Assembly: GCF_000317615.1 (NCBI RefSeq)
Contig: NC_019780.1
Span: 1,819,840-1,883,839, forward strand
Direction: 5' to 3'
DNA from: Dactylococcopsis salina PCC 8305
Lineage (GTDB): Bacteria > Cyanobacteriota > Cyanobacteriia > Cyanobacteriales > Rubidibacteraceae
Length of the DNA stretch: 64,000 bases
Below, in pieces: positions 29,557 through 38,745 of the stretch (its first letter is position 1; each line of letters opens with the position of its first letter). A model generated the notes under the pieces. The model saw only the letters and a list, made by a program, of their open reading frames with translations, was not told where the DNA came from and ran no database searches. The position numbers and the translations under genes are program-made.

Positions 29557-31239
29557 ATGCGAGATTTTTCAACCATTCAAAACACAGATTATGACCTCAT
29601 TATTATCGGTGGTGGGGTCAATGGCGCAGCCGTGGCTCGTGATGCGGCGTTGCGCGGTTTGAAACCGATTTTACTGGAAAAAGGTGATTATGCCAGTGGA
29701 ACATCTAGCTGGTCAACTCGCTTGATTCATGGCGGTTTACGCTATTTGGAGTATTTTGAGTTTTCTCTAGTGCGAGAATCTTTACGAGAACGAGAAGTGT
29801 TGCTGCGGACAGCCCCTCATCTTGTTAAACCTCTAATGCTCACTGTACCCGTTTATGGCGATCGATCGCGCCCCTATTGGAAAATTAGCGCGGGAATGTT
29901 GCTTTACGACATCTTTAGCTATGATAAAACCCTTCCTTCCCATCGGATGCTCCCTGAACAAAAATTCCATCAACTCTTTCGCTATTTAGATCAAGAGGGA
30001 TTAAAAGGAGGAGCGCAGTATTATGATGGTCAAGCAGTTTACGCCGAACGTCTCTGTTTAGAAAACATTATCGCCGCCGAAGAAGCAGGTGCGACTTGTT
30101 TAAACTATACGGAAGTAACCACATTACAGCGAGAAGGTGACAGAATTACCGCCCTCAACTGTGAAGACAAACTGACGGGAGAAACCTTTACCGTCAACAG
30201 CACCGATCGAGCAGTTATCATCAATACAAGCGGTCCCTGGGTGGATCAAGTGTGTCAACGGGGAGAAAACAATCAACAGACTTCTCCCATTGGACAAAAA
30301 TCAAAAATTGGTGGCACAAAAGGAAGCCATATCGTTGTTCCCACTTTCTCTGGTGCGCCTAATACAGCATTATATGTGGAAGCCAAATCCGATGGTCGTC
30401 CCTTTTTCATTGTGCCTTGGTTGGGAATGTATCTCATCGGGACAACTGATTTACCGTTTCAGGGAAATTTAGATCAAGTTAAAGCAGATAACTCGGAAAT
30501 TGATTATTTAGTCAAAGAAACCAACTTAATTATTCCCAGCGCTCAACTGACACGAGACGACGTAAAATTCACTTATTCAGGGGTGCGTCCCCTTCCCTAC
30601 TCCGAAGGACAAAAACCTGGCAGTGTGACCCGAAAACATATTATTTATGACCATCGATCGGAAGGCGTGAACAATTTAATTTCTCTCATCGGAGGAAAAT
30701 TAACCACATTTCGCCATGTGGGAGAAGAATTAGTGGAGATCGTCGGTAAGAAACAAAAACGCAATCTCCCCCCTTGTCCGACCTTAAAAACGCCATTTCC
30801 AGGGGCAATTATTCCCAGTGATCCACGAGTCACAGAAACGGTTAAAACCTATCGCGATCGCGTGTCTTTATCAACATTAAATCATCTTTTTACCCTTTAT
30901 GGGGCAAGGGCGATCGCCGTGTTGCAACTAATCGATGAATCTCCCGATCTTGCAGAGACAATCACGCCGACCTTACCTGATATTAAAGCACAAATTGTTT
31001 ATGCAGCTCGCAAAGAAGCCGCCCACAGTTTAGTAGATATTTTACGCCGTCGTACCACCATTGCGATGCAAGCCAATTACGGTTTAGATGTGTTACCCAT
31101 TGTTAGTGAAGTGTTAGGGAAACATTGTGATTGGGAAGAAGAGAAGCTCGATCGCGCCCTTAAGGACTATCATAATTACATGGAAAACAACTGTATCCCC
31201 GACTATCAAACGGCTAAATCTTATGTCACTTCATCGTAA
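29557..31239 (+). CDS. glpD: FAD-dependent glycerol-3-phosphate dehydrogenase
   Basis: 560 residues from the ATG at 29557 (MRDFSTIQNTDYDLIIIGGGVNG). A TTG 36 bp upstream is an alternative but adds no family-like sequence. Oxidises sn-glycerol 3-phosphate to dihydroxyacetone phosphate, passing electrons to the quinone pool at the membrane surface. FAD dinucleotide motif IIIGGGVNGAAVARDAALRG (15-34), the GlpD signature GGLRYLE in STRLIHGGLRYLEYFEFSLV, substrate loop in VPWLGMYLIGTTDLPFQG, C-terminal helical domain from about 400. No glpK or glpF nearby. Confidence 0.95.
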   Translation: MRDFSTIQNTDYDLIIIGGGVNGAAVARDAALRGLKPILLEKGDYASGTSSWSTRLIHGGLRYLEYFEFSLVRESLREREVLLRTAPHLVKPLMLTVPVYGDRSRPYWKISAGMLLYDIFSYDKTLPSHRMLPEQKFHQLFRYLDQEGLKGGAQYYDGQAVYAERLCLENIIAAEEAGATCLNYTEVTTLQREGDRITALNCEDKLTGETFTVNSTDRAVIINTSGPWVDQVCQRGENNQQTSPIGQKSKIGGTKGSHIVVPTFSGAPNTALYVEAKSDGRPFFIVPWLGMYLIGTTDLPFQGNLDQVKADNSEIDYLVKETNLIIPSAQLTRDDVKFTYSGVRPLPYSEGQKPGSVTRKHIIYDHRSEGVNNLISLIGGKLTTFRHVGEELVEIVGKKQKRNLPPCPTLKTPFPGAIIPSDPRVTETVKTYRDRVSLSTLNHLFTLYGARAIAVLQLIDESPDLAETITPTLPDIKAQIVYAARKEAAHSLVDILRRRTTIAMQANYGLDVLPIVSEVLGKHCDWEEEKLDRALKDYHNYMENNCIPDYQTAKSYVTSS

Positions 31240-31279
31240 TACCTCTTATCCCTTTGATTAAAGGGAGAGCAAGTAAAAA

Positions 31280-31410
31280 GGGGGCAAATCCCCCCAAACT
31301 TGGGGGTGAGGGGGCAAATCCCCCCAACTTGGGGTGAGGGGGCAAATCCCCCCAACTTGGGGGTGAGGGGGGCAAATCCCCCCCAAACTTGGGGGTGAGG
31401 GGGCAAATCC
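31280..31410. repeat. Tandem G/C-rich array, five ~30-bp units
   Basis: Units of about 28-32 bp, pattern ggggcaaatccccccaactt then gggggtga, five copies differing in G/C run lengths. Each unit can fold on itself (ccccccaacttgggggg). It sits between glpD and the small membrane protein gene whose ATG follows ~30 bp later. No gene inside. Confidence 0.9.
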
Positions 31411-31440
31411 CCCAAAGGAAATTGGGAAAATTGGGGGTAA

Positions 31441-31746
31441 ATGTTCACCTTTGTTTTAATTTGTAACGGCGTAATCTGTGTTTTCAATTGTTATCTATTT
31501 TGGCAACTGCTCAAACTAAGAAAAACCTTAAGGCAATTAGGAAATTACCTCGAAAAACTCGAAAAAAAAATTCCTTTACTATTAAAAATAGCAATATTTA
31601 ACTTGCGCCAAAGTGAATATAAAACCCTAACGGTGCGAAAACAGTACAAATTGTTACAGCAAAAAAAGACGCAAATCTTAAACTTAGTCCAGTTTTTAAA
31701 TTGGTTATATAAGAAATACCGCACTTCTACGCTATTTAAAGAATAA
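31441..31746 (+). CDS. Small membrane-anchored hypothetical protein
   Basis: 101 residues. One N-terminal hydrophobic segment (about 3-25, FTFVLICNGVICVFNCYLFWQLL), then a basic, helical cytoplasmic domain (LRKTLRQLGNYLEKLEKKIPLLLKI ... KKTQILNLVQFLNWLYKKY). Lys/Arg-rich tail without known motif. The start follows the repeat array, and the sequence attgggggtaaATG provides a G-rich pseudo Shine-Dalgarno. Looks like a genuine but uncharacterised gene. Confidence 0.65.
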   Translation: MFTFVLICNGVICVFNCYLFWQLLKLRKTLRQLGNYLEKLEKKIPLLLKIAIFNLRQSEYKTLTVRKQYKLLQQKKTQILNLVQFLNWLYKKYRTSTLFKE

Positions 31747-32220
31747 ACTTAGCAGATAGTGATCAGTGACCAGTGACCAATGTAGAGACGTTCCATGGAA
31801 CGTCTCCCAGAAAAAGTAGGTTGGGTGAAGGGAAGCGAAACCCAACACCGATCAGTTACCGCTAGTTCTAAACGAAACCTAATGTAGTCACAGTAAATGC
31901 TCAAGCACTGGTTACTGATCACTGATCACTGGTTATGGTGAAGGAAAATAGACAAGAAAGAAAGAATAAGAGATAATTAAAGAGACTTAACAAAAATAGG
32001 TGTGAAAATTCAAAAAATAACTCACTGCTAGTGCCAAAAAATAACAGTAAACTGTATCAGTTTTCTAATGGTAACTCTTAATCATATAGCAATCCTAAAT
32101 GAATTGTAAATTAATCCCCCCTAGCCCCCCTTTGAAAGGGGGGAACGGTTAATCAACTTTTTACAAATGAATTAGAACTGCTATAGAGGAAACGTGAGTT
32201 AAATAATCAAAGCAAATTTT
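31747..32220. repeat. Intergenic repeats: palindrome, acccaac hairpin, C-rich hairpin
   Basis: 31784-31807 has the palindrome gagacgttccatggaacgtctc. 31816-31848 is a gtaggttgggt...acccaacac hairpin. 31750-31780 and 31918-31936 are short gatcagtgacca-type direct/inverted repeats. 32117-32147 is the ccccccctagccccc...aaaggggggg hairpin. 32160-32220 is the AT-rich leader of the symporter gene. No gene. Confidence 0.8.
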
Positions 32221-33765
32221 ATGATGAATCTATTTCCAATTTCTTCCGAGCAACTACAAGGTTTATTGGTCGCAGCCACAGAAAAATTGAGCTTCTTTAC
32301 CCAACTCAATCAGGCTTTTTCCGACTTTGTGGCCGCTCTAAAAATCATTTTCTTCTATCCCATCTTTGGTTTTCCAATTATTGTCCTTTGGTTAATCATT
32401 GGTGGGGTTTATTTTACCTTTCGCATGGGATTAATTAATATAAAAGGATTTAGTCATGCGTTAGCGGTGCTTTCTGGAAAATATCAAAGTGGTAGCGATG
32501 ATGATGATCAAGAGGGGGAAGTCTCTCCCTTTCAAGCGGCTTCCACCGCGCTTTCGGCGACAGTGGGTTTAGGAAGCATCGCCGGTTCTGCGATCGCGAT
32601 TCAAATGGGGGGCCCAGGGGCGATCGTTTGGATGAGTATTGCTGGCTTTTTAGGAATGTCTAGTAAGTTTGTCGAATGTACGTTGGGACAAAAATATCGT
32701 CAAGTGAAACCTGATGGTAGTGTCGCTGGTGGCCCCATGTATTATATTTCTGGTGGATTAGCTGAGTTAGGATTTCGTCCTCTCGGTAGTGTTTTAGGGG
32801 TTTTATTTGCCATCCTCTGCGTTTTAGGAACGTTTGGCGCAGGGAATATGTTTCAGGCGAATCAGTCTTATGCGGCGTTGGCTGGGGTTTTACCCTTTAT
32901 CGCCGATCGAAGCTGGTTTTATGGCTTGATTATGGCGTTATTAGTGGGTGTGGTGATTATTGGCGGCATTAGTCGCATTGGTGTTGTCACCAGCCGTCTC
33001 GTTCCGATCGTGGTCTTATTTTACATGACGGGTTGCCTCTGGATTATTCTCAGTAATTGGGAGGTAATCCCAGAAGCAGTGGCGATCATCTTTAAGGGGG
33101 CTTTTTCTCCCACTGCGATCGAAGGCGGGATTGTGGGAGTGATCGTCCAGGGATTTCGCCGCGCTGCCTTTTCTAATGGCGCTGGTATCGGATCAGCCGC
33201 GATCGCCCACTCTGCCACTCGTAATGATGAACCGGTACGAGAAGGAATTGTCGCCTCGATCGAGCCGTTAGTGGATACACTAATTATTTGTAATTTAACC
33301 GCGATTTCGATTGTAATCACTGGCGTTTATAAAGGATTTGCAGTGGGAGAAGCCTCTGGAATCCAACTCACTGCAGCAGCTTTCGGCACGGTAGTCAGTT
33401 GGTTTCCGACAGTGTTGGCAATTGCCGTGATTTTGTTCGCGTTTTCCAACATTGTTTCTTGGAGTTATTATGGCGAACAGGCTTGGATGTATCTGTTTGG
33501 AGAAGCCAGCACCCTTTTGTATAAGGTGATCTTTATCGTGTTTGTGTTTCTCGGTTCTGTGATTGAATTAGGAGTGGTTCTAGATTTTAGTGATATGATG
33601 CTGATCGCCATGTCTGTTCCTAACTTGCTAGGCTGCTTTCTGTTAGCGGGGAAAGTCGGAGACGATTTACAGGTTTATATGGAAAAACTGCGCTTAGAAC
33701 GGGCGATGGCAGCCAATACAGAAACCGATACAGCCACCAAAGAAGAAGAATATACCAAAAAGTAA
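32221..33765 (+). CDS. AGCS-family sodium:alanine symporter
   Basis: 514 residues, about ten or more transmembrane helices. The AGCS family imports alanine or glycine with Na+. Signature stretch SPFQAASTALSATVGLGSIAGSAIAI with GGPGAIVWMSIAGFLGMSSKF, and later GFRRAAFSNGAGIGSAAIAHSATR, typical of the family. Extra acidic loop SGSDDDDQEGE between helices near residue 90. Two adjacent ATGs (32221, 32224); the choice does not change the fold. A TTG-start pseudouridine synthase gene begins 4 bp after its stop. Confidence 0.93.
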   Translation: MMNLFPISSEQLQGLLVAATEKLSFFTQLNQAFSDFVAALKIIFFYPIFGFPIIVLWLIIGGVYFTFRMGLINIKGFSHALAVLSGKYQSGSDDDDQEGEVSPFQAASTALSATVGLGSIAGSAIAIQMGGPGAIVWMSIAGFLGMSSKFVECTLGQKYRQVKPDGSVAGGPMYYISGGLAELGFRPLGSVLGVLFAILCVLGTFGAGNMFQANQSYAALAGVLPFIADRSWFYGLIMALLVGVVIIGGISRIGVVTSRLVPIVVLFYMTGCLWIILSNWEVIPEAVAIIFKGAFSPTAIEGGIVGVIVQGFRRAAFSNGAGIGSAAIAHSATRNDEPVREGIVASIEPLVDTLIICNLTAISIVITGVYKGFAVGEASGIQLTAAAFGTVVSWFPTVLAIAVILFAFSNIVSWSYYGEQAWMYLFGEASTLLYKVIFIVFVFLGSVIELGVVLDFSDMMLIAMSVPNLLGCFLLAGKVGDDLQVYMEKLRLERAMAANTETDTATKEEEYTKK

Positions 33766-33768
33766 TCA

Positions 33769-34701
33769 TTGGATAACTGGGACAAGCAACAAGTTACAAT
33801 TAGCGCAACGGGGAAACAACGGCTCGATCGAGCATTAGTGGAAGGTTTCCCCGATTTTTCTCGTTCTCGGCTGCAAAAACTCATTGAACAGGGAAATGTT
33901 CAAGTTAATGGCATCATCAGCAAAGATAAAAAACAACTTGTTCAAGCTAAAGATGAGATTGTTTTGTGGATTCCTCCCCCACAACCGCTAGATGTACAGC
34001 CAGAGTCGATTCCGTTGGATATCTTGTATGAAGACGAACATTTGATTATTGTCAATAAACCTGCGGGTTTAGTGGTACATCCAGCGCCAGGGAATGAAAC
34101 GGGAACGCTGGTAAATGCACTTTTAGCCCATTGTGAAAATTTAGCTGGTATTGGTGGGATCGAACGTCCTGGGATTGTTCATCGTTTAGATAAGGATACC
34201 AGTGGCGCGATCGTCGTGGCAAAAAATGACTTTTCCCATCAACATTTACAAAAACAAATCCAAGATAAAACCGCCAAAAGAGAGTATTTAGGCCTTGTTT
34301 ACGGCGTGCCAAAAGGAGAAAACGGCTCGATCGATCTTCCCATTGGTCGTCATCCCGTTGACCGTAAAAAAATGGCAGTGGTAGAGAGAGGAGGGAGAAA
34401 TGCCATCACCCATTGGCAACTTCAGGAACGCTTGGGGAATTATTCTCTGTTGGCGTTTCAGTTAGAAACTGGACGCACCCATCAGATTCGGGTTCATTGC
34501 GCCGCGATCGGGCATCCCATTGTTGGTGATCCAGTTTACAGCACAGCCCACTCATTAGGAGTCAATCTATCAGGACAGGTATTGCACGCCAGACGTTTGG
34601 TTTTAACGCATCCCGTCACTGGAGAAACCTTAAGCGCGATCGCCCCGTTACCCACCGATTTTACCAAATTAATAACTGTCTTGAAACATCGGAATATGTG
34701 A
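33769..34701 (+). CDS. rluD: RluD-type 23S rRNA pseudouridine synthase
   Basis: 310 residues. N-terminal S4 RNA-binding domain (about 17-64, QRLDRALVEGFPDFSRSRLQ to VQVNGIISKDKKQL), then RluA/D catalytic domain with motif HRLDKDTSG and catalytic D141. Also VVHPAPGNETGTLVNALLAH and GRTHQIRVHCA typical of RluD. Isomerises uridines of 23S rRNA helix 69 in characterised members. TTG start four bases after the symporter stop, without a closer ATG; probable translational coupling. Specific target sites not provable. Confidence 0.93.
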   Translation: MDNWDKQQVTISATGKQRLDRALVEGFPDFSRSRLQKLIEQGNVQVNGIISKDKKQLVQAKDEIVLWIPPPQPLDVQPESIPLDILYEDEHLIIVNKPAGLVVHPAPGNETGTLVNALLAHCENLAGIGGIERPGIVHRLDKDTSGAIVVAKNDFSHQHLQKQIQDKTAKREYLGLVYGVPKGENGSIDLPIGRHPVDRKKMAVVERGGRNAITHWQLQERLGNYSLLAFQLETGRTHQIRVHCAAIGHPIVGDPVYSTAHSLGVNLSGQVLHARRLVLTHPVTGETLSAIAPLPTDFTKLITVLKHRNM

Positions 34702-34732
34702 TAGAGAAGAAGCGCGATCACAATTATTTAGT

Positions 34733-34901
34733 GTCTCCTGAATAAACCTAAAACCTTTATCCAATCAGCTTTTAAGGCTCTTAATGCTTTGAAAAAGTGC
34801 AAGGGAGACAAGGGAGCAATGGGAGACAAGGGAGACAAGGGAGCAATGGGAGTAATGGGAGCAATGGGAGTAATGGGAGTAATGGGAGCAATGGGAGAAA
34901 G
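34733..34901. repeat. MITE fragment followed by 11 tandem 9-bp units
   Basis: 34733-34800 matches, in opposite orientation, the right end of the element at 17035-17090 (cctttatccaatcagctttt). Directly after it, 34803-34901 is an array of 11 perfect 9-bp units gggagacaa, gggagcaat or gggagtaat. Because 9 is a multiple of three, all frames stay open, so long low-complexity ORFs on either strand are expected by chance. Confidence 0.9.
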
Positions 34902-34952
34902 CGAAACAAAATAGTACAATTTGGCTAACAATGAACCAATAATCCAAAAGAA

Positions 34953-35402
34953 ATGGTATCGCGCTTTTCAATTCCTCTCTTTTTCGGAACATTACTGTTA
35001 TTGACCGTTCCCTTTATTACCCCAATTAAAGCTCAATCTATCCTCTATAATCCTTTAAGTTTACCGATGAATCGTAAGATCAACGATCGTCTCTCTGCGA
35101 AAGATATTCCCACAGGAGAAGGAGGGTTTGCGCGAGACTACCAGGTGCGATTAGAAAAAAACGATCAAGTTTCCATCGACTTAAAATCAGAGGACTTTGA
35201 TAGCATTGTTTTACTAATTGCCGAAGATGGGACAACCGTAGCAGAAAATGATGATGGTCCCGATGGAACAACGAATTCCTTGCTATTTACTCGCATCACC
35301 GAATCTGGGCGCTATATTGTTCGTGTCAGAGCTTTTGGGAAAACGGGAGGCGGGGATTTTACTCTGAAAATTACTCGTTTACAGCCAATACAAGGAGATT
35401 AA
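34953..35402 (+). CDS. Secreted PPC-domain (pre-peptidase C-terminal) protein
   Basis: 149 residues. N-terminal signal peptide (MVSRFSIPLFFGTLLLLTV to about PIKAQS, probable cleavage after A27), then one PPC-like beta-sandwich domain: DYQVRLEKNDQVSIDLKSEDFDSIVLLIAEDGTTVAENDDG, GRYIVRVRAFGKTGGGDFTLKI. PPC domains usually accompany secreted proteases, but here it stands alone; exported to periplasm or beyond by inference. Sixteen bp before surE on the same strand. Confidence 0.85.
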   Translation: MVSRFSIPLFFGTLLLLTVPFITPIKAQSILYNPLSLPMNRKINDRLSAKDIPTGEGGFARDYQVRLEKNDQVSIDLKSEDFDSIVLLIAEDGTTVAENDDGPDGTTNSLLFTRITESGRYIVRVRAFGKTGGGDFTLKITRLQPIQGD

Positions 35403-35417
35403 AAGCAAGTATTTTTT

Positions 35418-36215
35418 ATGACCAGATTGTTGATTAGTAATGATGATGGGATTTTCGCAATGGGGATTCGTACCTTAGCGAATACTCTCGCTGAGAAAGG
35501 ATATGATGTAATTGTGGTTTGTCCCGATCGAGAACGATCGGCGACTGGACATGGCTTAACCCTTCACCAACCGATTCGATCGAATCAGGTGGATAATTTG
35601 TTTCATCCTTCTGTAACCGCTTGGTCTTGTTCGGGAACGCCTTCTGATTGTGTTAAATTTGCCTTGAGTGCCATTCTAGAAACCCCTCCCGACTTTGTTC
35701 TCTCTGGCATTAATCATGGTTCTAATTTAGGAACAGATGTTCTTTATTCGGGTACAGTTTCCGCCGCCATGGAAGGCACGATCGATGGTATTCCCAGTAT
35801 GGCGATTAGTTTAGCCAGCTACACCGCCACTGATTTCCGCGTTGCAGCCCAAGTCACAAGCCAAATATTAGATAAGTTACCCTCGATTCCTGAAGGAACA
35901 CTGCTTAATGTTAATATTCCTGCTGTAGCCAGAGAAGAAATCGCAGGAATCATGCTCACTCGTCAGGGGTTGAGACGGTATATTGAACAGTTTGAAAAAC
36001 GACTTGATCCCAGAGGCAAGAGTTATTATTGGTTAGCAGGAGAAGCGATCGAAGACATTCCCCAACCAGAAGCGAAACATCTCCCTGCGGATGTTCCAAC
36101 GGACGTATGTGCCATTCGGGAAAATTATGTCACAATTACCCCCCTTGAATTTGATTTAACAAATGCTCAAAGTTTTATCAAATTGCAAGAGCAAGGAATT
36201 AATCAAGCTATTTAG
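35418..36215 (+). CDS. surE: 5'/3'-nucleotidase SurE
   Basis: 265 residues. Metal-dependent nucleoside monophosphate phosphatase. N-terminal metal motif [11 protein letters not shown] with D9 and D10, then [19 protein letters not shown] with the conserved Ser, and [27 protein letters not shown] holding the Asn ligand. The C-terminal extension typical of SurE dimerisation is present. Immediately downstream come heptamer repeats of a MITE-like element, so no co-transcribed gene follows. Confidence 0.96.
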   Translation: MTRLLISNDDGIFAMGIRTLANTLAEKGYDVIVVCPDRERSATGHGLTLHQPIRSNQVDNLFHPSVTAWSCSGTPSDCVKFALSAILETPPDFVLSGINHGSNLGTDVLYSGTVSAAMEGTIDGIPSMAISLASYTATDFRVAAQVTSQILDKLPSIPEGTLLNVNIPAVAREEIAGIMLTRQGLRRYIEQFEKRLDPRGKSYYWLAGEAIEDIPQPEAKHLPADVPTDVCAIRENYVTITPLEFDLTNAQSFIKLQEQGINQAI

Positions 36216-36650
36216 TGCCTCCTGAAAAAGTCCATTGGTTGGTTTAGTAAGGCAAGAGGCAAGAGGCAAGAGGCAAGAGGCAAAAGGCAAGAGGCAAAAG
36301 GCAAGAGGCAAGAGGCAAGAGGCAAAAGGCAAGAGGCAAGGTGCGTGACGATTGAACAATCAATGAACTTGCATTTTTACCTGAACTTAATCGCCTCAAA
36401 TCCTTATTTGGTAAAACTTTCAGTTTCCCAACAGCAAACCCTATCTAAAAAGTAGGTTGGGTGGAGTTTACGAAACCCAACAACAATATTCGTTATTTGT
36501 TATTCGTTATTTGTTATTCGTTATTTGTTCACTGATTACTGGTCACTGGGAGACGTTCCTGTTACTGAGCGGCTCGAGTGAGCCTCGCCGAACTCTTGTC
36601 GAAGTATGGCACGTCTCTACGCGAAACCCAACACCAATCACTGTTTTAAA
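36214..36650. repeat. MITE-like element with heptamer array, hairpin repeats and doubly nested repeat
   Basis: 36214-36444 is a MITE-like element (tgcctcctgaaaaagtccat ... cccaacagcaaaccct) whose middle is about 13 heptamers ggcaaga/ggcaaaa (36254-36340). 36452-36483 is a gtaggttgggt hairpin, 36487-36528 are ttcgttatttgtta-type tandem repeats. 36549-36634 holds half of the gagacgttcc palindrome, then a ctgagcggctcgagtgagcc / gtcgaag element (36563-36604), then the palindrome's other half and the acccaacac arm. tRNA-Lys follows on the other strand. No protein gene. Confidence 0.85.
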
Positions 36651-36722
36651 TGGGTCGCCTGGGACTCGAACCCAGAACAAATCGGTTAAAAGCCGAGTAC
36701 TCTACCATTGAGCTAGCGACCC
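36651..36722 (-). tRNA. trnK: tRNA-Lys (anticodon TTT)
   Basis: Minus-strand cloverleaf: acceptor GGGTCGC pairs with GCGACCC, D-arm GCTCAATGGTAGAGT, anticodon loop CTTTTAA giving UUU, variable loop about 5 nt and T-arm CTGGGTTCGAGTCCCAG. Discriminator A at 36651, no encoded CCA. The 27-43 pair is mismatched, tolerable at that position. Transcribed toward the repeat block; preceded by about 90 bp to the AAA ATPase stop. Confidence 0.95.
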
Positions 36723-36811
36723 GTGCCTAAGCCTTAACTTCGCACATTTACTAATAGTAGCACCCTAAAAACACAAGTGGCAAGTCCTCACCGCAAAAAA
36801 ATCAAAAAAGT

Positions 36812-38644
36812 TTAATCTCGTTGACGACAGAGACGATCGTAAGCGATTTGGAAATCTTCGGCGGTGATTTTAACTTGTGTGGGATCAGTTATTCCTTGTG
36901 ATGTAGCATTTCTCACCGCCGCTAAAGCCGCCTGATTGCTCAATAATTCCAGATCAGCCCCATTCCAGCCTTCAGTTTTTGCCGCCCAGACTTCTAAATC
37001 AACGTCACTGAGAGGGCGATCGATGCTGTGAATCCTTAAAATAGCAAGACGGCTGTTAAAATCTGGTCGAGTGACTTGTAGCTGTAAATCGAAGCGCCCC
37101 GATCGAAGCAAAGCAGGATCAAGCGCCTGATAACGATTTGTCGCCGCCACCACTAAAAGCTCGCCTCCGTCAACCATACCATCAATTTCGGTTAAGAGTT
37201 GTCCCACCACTCGATCGCTTACGCCAGAATCCCCTTGATAACTCCCTCGCGCGGGGGCTAAGGTATCAATTTCATCAATAAACAACACACAAGGCGCAAC
37301 TTGTCGCGCCTTACTAAACACCTCTCGCACCGCTTCTTCACTGGCACCTACCCAACGGTTGAGCAATTCCGCCCCTTTAATACTAATAAAATTTGCCCCT
37401 GCTTGAGAAGCCAACGCCTTCGCCAACAACGTTTTTCCTGTGCCAGGTTCTCCCCATAATAAAACCCCTCGTGGTGCTTTCGCTCTGGTTTGTTGATATA
37501 ATTCAGGATACAATAACGCCCCTTCCACCGCTTCTCTCAGGGTGCGTTTAATCTCCTCTAAGCCGCCAATTTCCTCCCAACTGACTTGGGGCGTTTCTAC
37601 CGCTACTGTGCGTAAGACGCTGGGTTTTACAGCTTTGAGGGCGGTTAAAAAGTCGCTTTGGGTTACTTTCACCTCATCGGGGAGAGTAATCGCGTCTAAA
37701 TCACTGTTTTCTAGAGAAACTGTTTTCCTCAAGACAGTATAAGCGGCTTTTTGGGTTAATGCTTTTAAGTCAGCGCCCACAAATCCCACCGCTAGACTCG
37801 CAATTTCGTCTAAATCTACCGTCTCCTCTAAAGGCATTTTCGCCGTTAATACCCTTAAAATTGCCGCTCGATCGCCGCGATCGGGAACACCAAACACCAC
37901 TTCGCGGTCAAAACGACCCGGACGACGTAACGCGGGATCGAGATGGTTAGGACGATTGGTCGCGCCTAAAATTACCACCCCAGGGGTATTAGTGAAACCA
38001 TCCATAAGGCTTAATAATTGTCCGACGACTCGTTTCTCCACTTCTCCCTCGACTTTAGCGCGATCGGGCGCGATCGTATCCAATTCATCAATAAACAAAA
38101 TACAGGGAGCATTTTTCGCCGCTTTTTCAAACATTCCTCGCATTCGCGCCTCTGCTTCCCCGTAGTATTTACTCATAATTTCCGATCCCACCAAAGCGAT
38201 ATAATTCACCCCCAAACTTTGCGCCAACGCTTTCGCTGTGAGGGTTTTTCCCGTGCCAGGTGGTCCCACTAAAAGCACCCCTTTTGTTGCGTCTAAGCCT
38301 AATTTTTCCAGCCATTGCGGACGTTTTAAGGGAATCCCCACTAATTCCGTTAATTCTTGAATAATGCTTTTTAAGCCTCCCACTTGACTTAAAGTGATCG
38401 AGGGAGGCGTTTCTTCTGTCTCTTCTGCGTCAGAAACGGTAGTTGAAGAATCATTAAAGTTTTCCACACCAATTCCTTCTTGATTAGGGTTATTTCTACG
38501 GGGAATATTGCCTTGAGAGGGGATATTCGTTAATGGACGGCTATTAATGCGAATATCCGTTTTTAGTTCCCCTTTTTCCACTTTATCTTCTAGGGTTTTT
38601 GCGAGTTCGAGTAAATCTTCAAAGCCTTTAAAGAATTTTTCCAT
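36812..38644 (-). CDS. CDC48/p97-like double-AAA ATPase
   Basis: 610 residues with two AAA modules. First Walker A GPPGTGKT at 127-134, Walker B ILFIDELDTIAP; second Walker A GEPGTGKT near 395-402, Walker B VLFIDEIDTLAP; each followed by SRH-like ATNRP/ATNRY and R-x-GRFD arginine fingers. The N-terminus (1-80) is not a CDC48 N-domain: helical FKGFEDLLELAKTLEDKVEKG followed by an unstructured acidic Ser/Thr-rich stretch. Likely a protein-remodelling hexamer; substrate unknown. Divergent from pdxA with a ~100-bp shared upstream region. Confidence 0.93.
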   Translation of the reverse strand: MEKFFKGFEDLLELAKTLEDKVEKGELKTDIRINSRPLTNIPSQGNIPRRNNPNQEGIGVENFNDSSTTVSDAEETEETPPSITLSQVGGLKSIIQELTELVGIPLKRPQWLEKLGLDATKGVLLVGPPGTGKTLTAKALAQSLGVNYIALVGSEIMSKYYGEAEARMRGMFEKAAKNAPCILFIDELDTIAPDRAKVEGEVEKRVVGQLLSLMDGFTNTPGVVILGATNRPNHLDPALRRPGRFDREVVFGVPDRGDRAAILRVLTAKMPLEETVDLDEIASLAVGFVGADLKALTQKAAYTVLRKTVSLENSDLDAITLPDEVKVTQSDFLTALKAVKPSVLRTVAVETPQVSWEEIGGLEEIKRTLREAVEGALLYPELYQQTRAKAPRGVLLWGEPGTGKTLLAKALASQAGANFISIKGAELLNRWVGASEEAVREVFSKARQVAPCVLFIDEIDTLAPARGSYQGDSGVSDRVVGQLLTEIDGMVDGGELLVVAATNRYQALDPALLRSGRFDLQLQVTRPDFNSRLAILRIHSIDRPLSDVDLEVWAAKTEGWNGADLELLSNQAALAAVRNATSQGITDPTQVKITAEDFQIAYDRLCRQRD

Positions 38645-38745
38645 CGTTACAACTAGTTACTGGTCACTGAATCAACGGCACGGTCACGATAACATTACAG
38701 AGGTAGTGGTGCAGTTTAAATTACGTCCCCCATCTTAAAATAATA

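Noticed and set aside
31221-31487. Minus-strand ORF through the G/C array
   Set aside because: Repeat translation (GGFAPLTPKLGG type) overlapping the glpD end and the small membrane gene start.
34728-34992. Minus-strand ORFs with PITPIAP or SHYSHYSH repeats
   Set aside because: Consequence of the nine-bp array, which keeps all frames open; no upstream signal.
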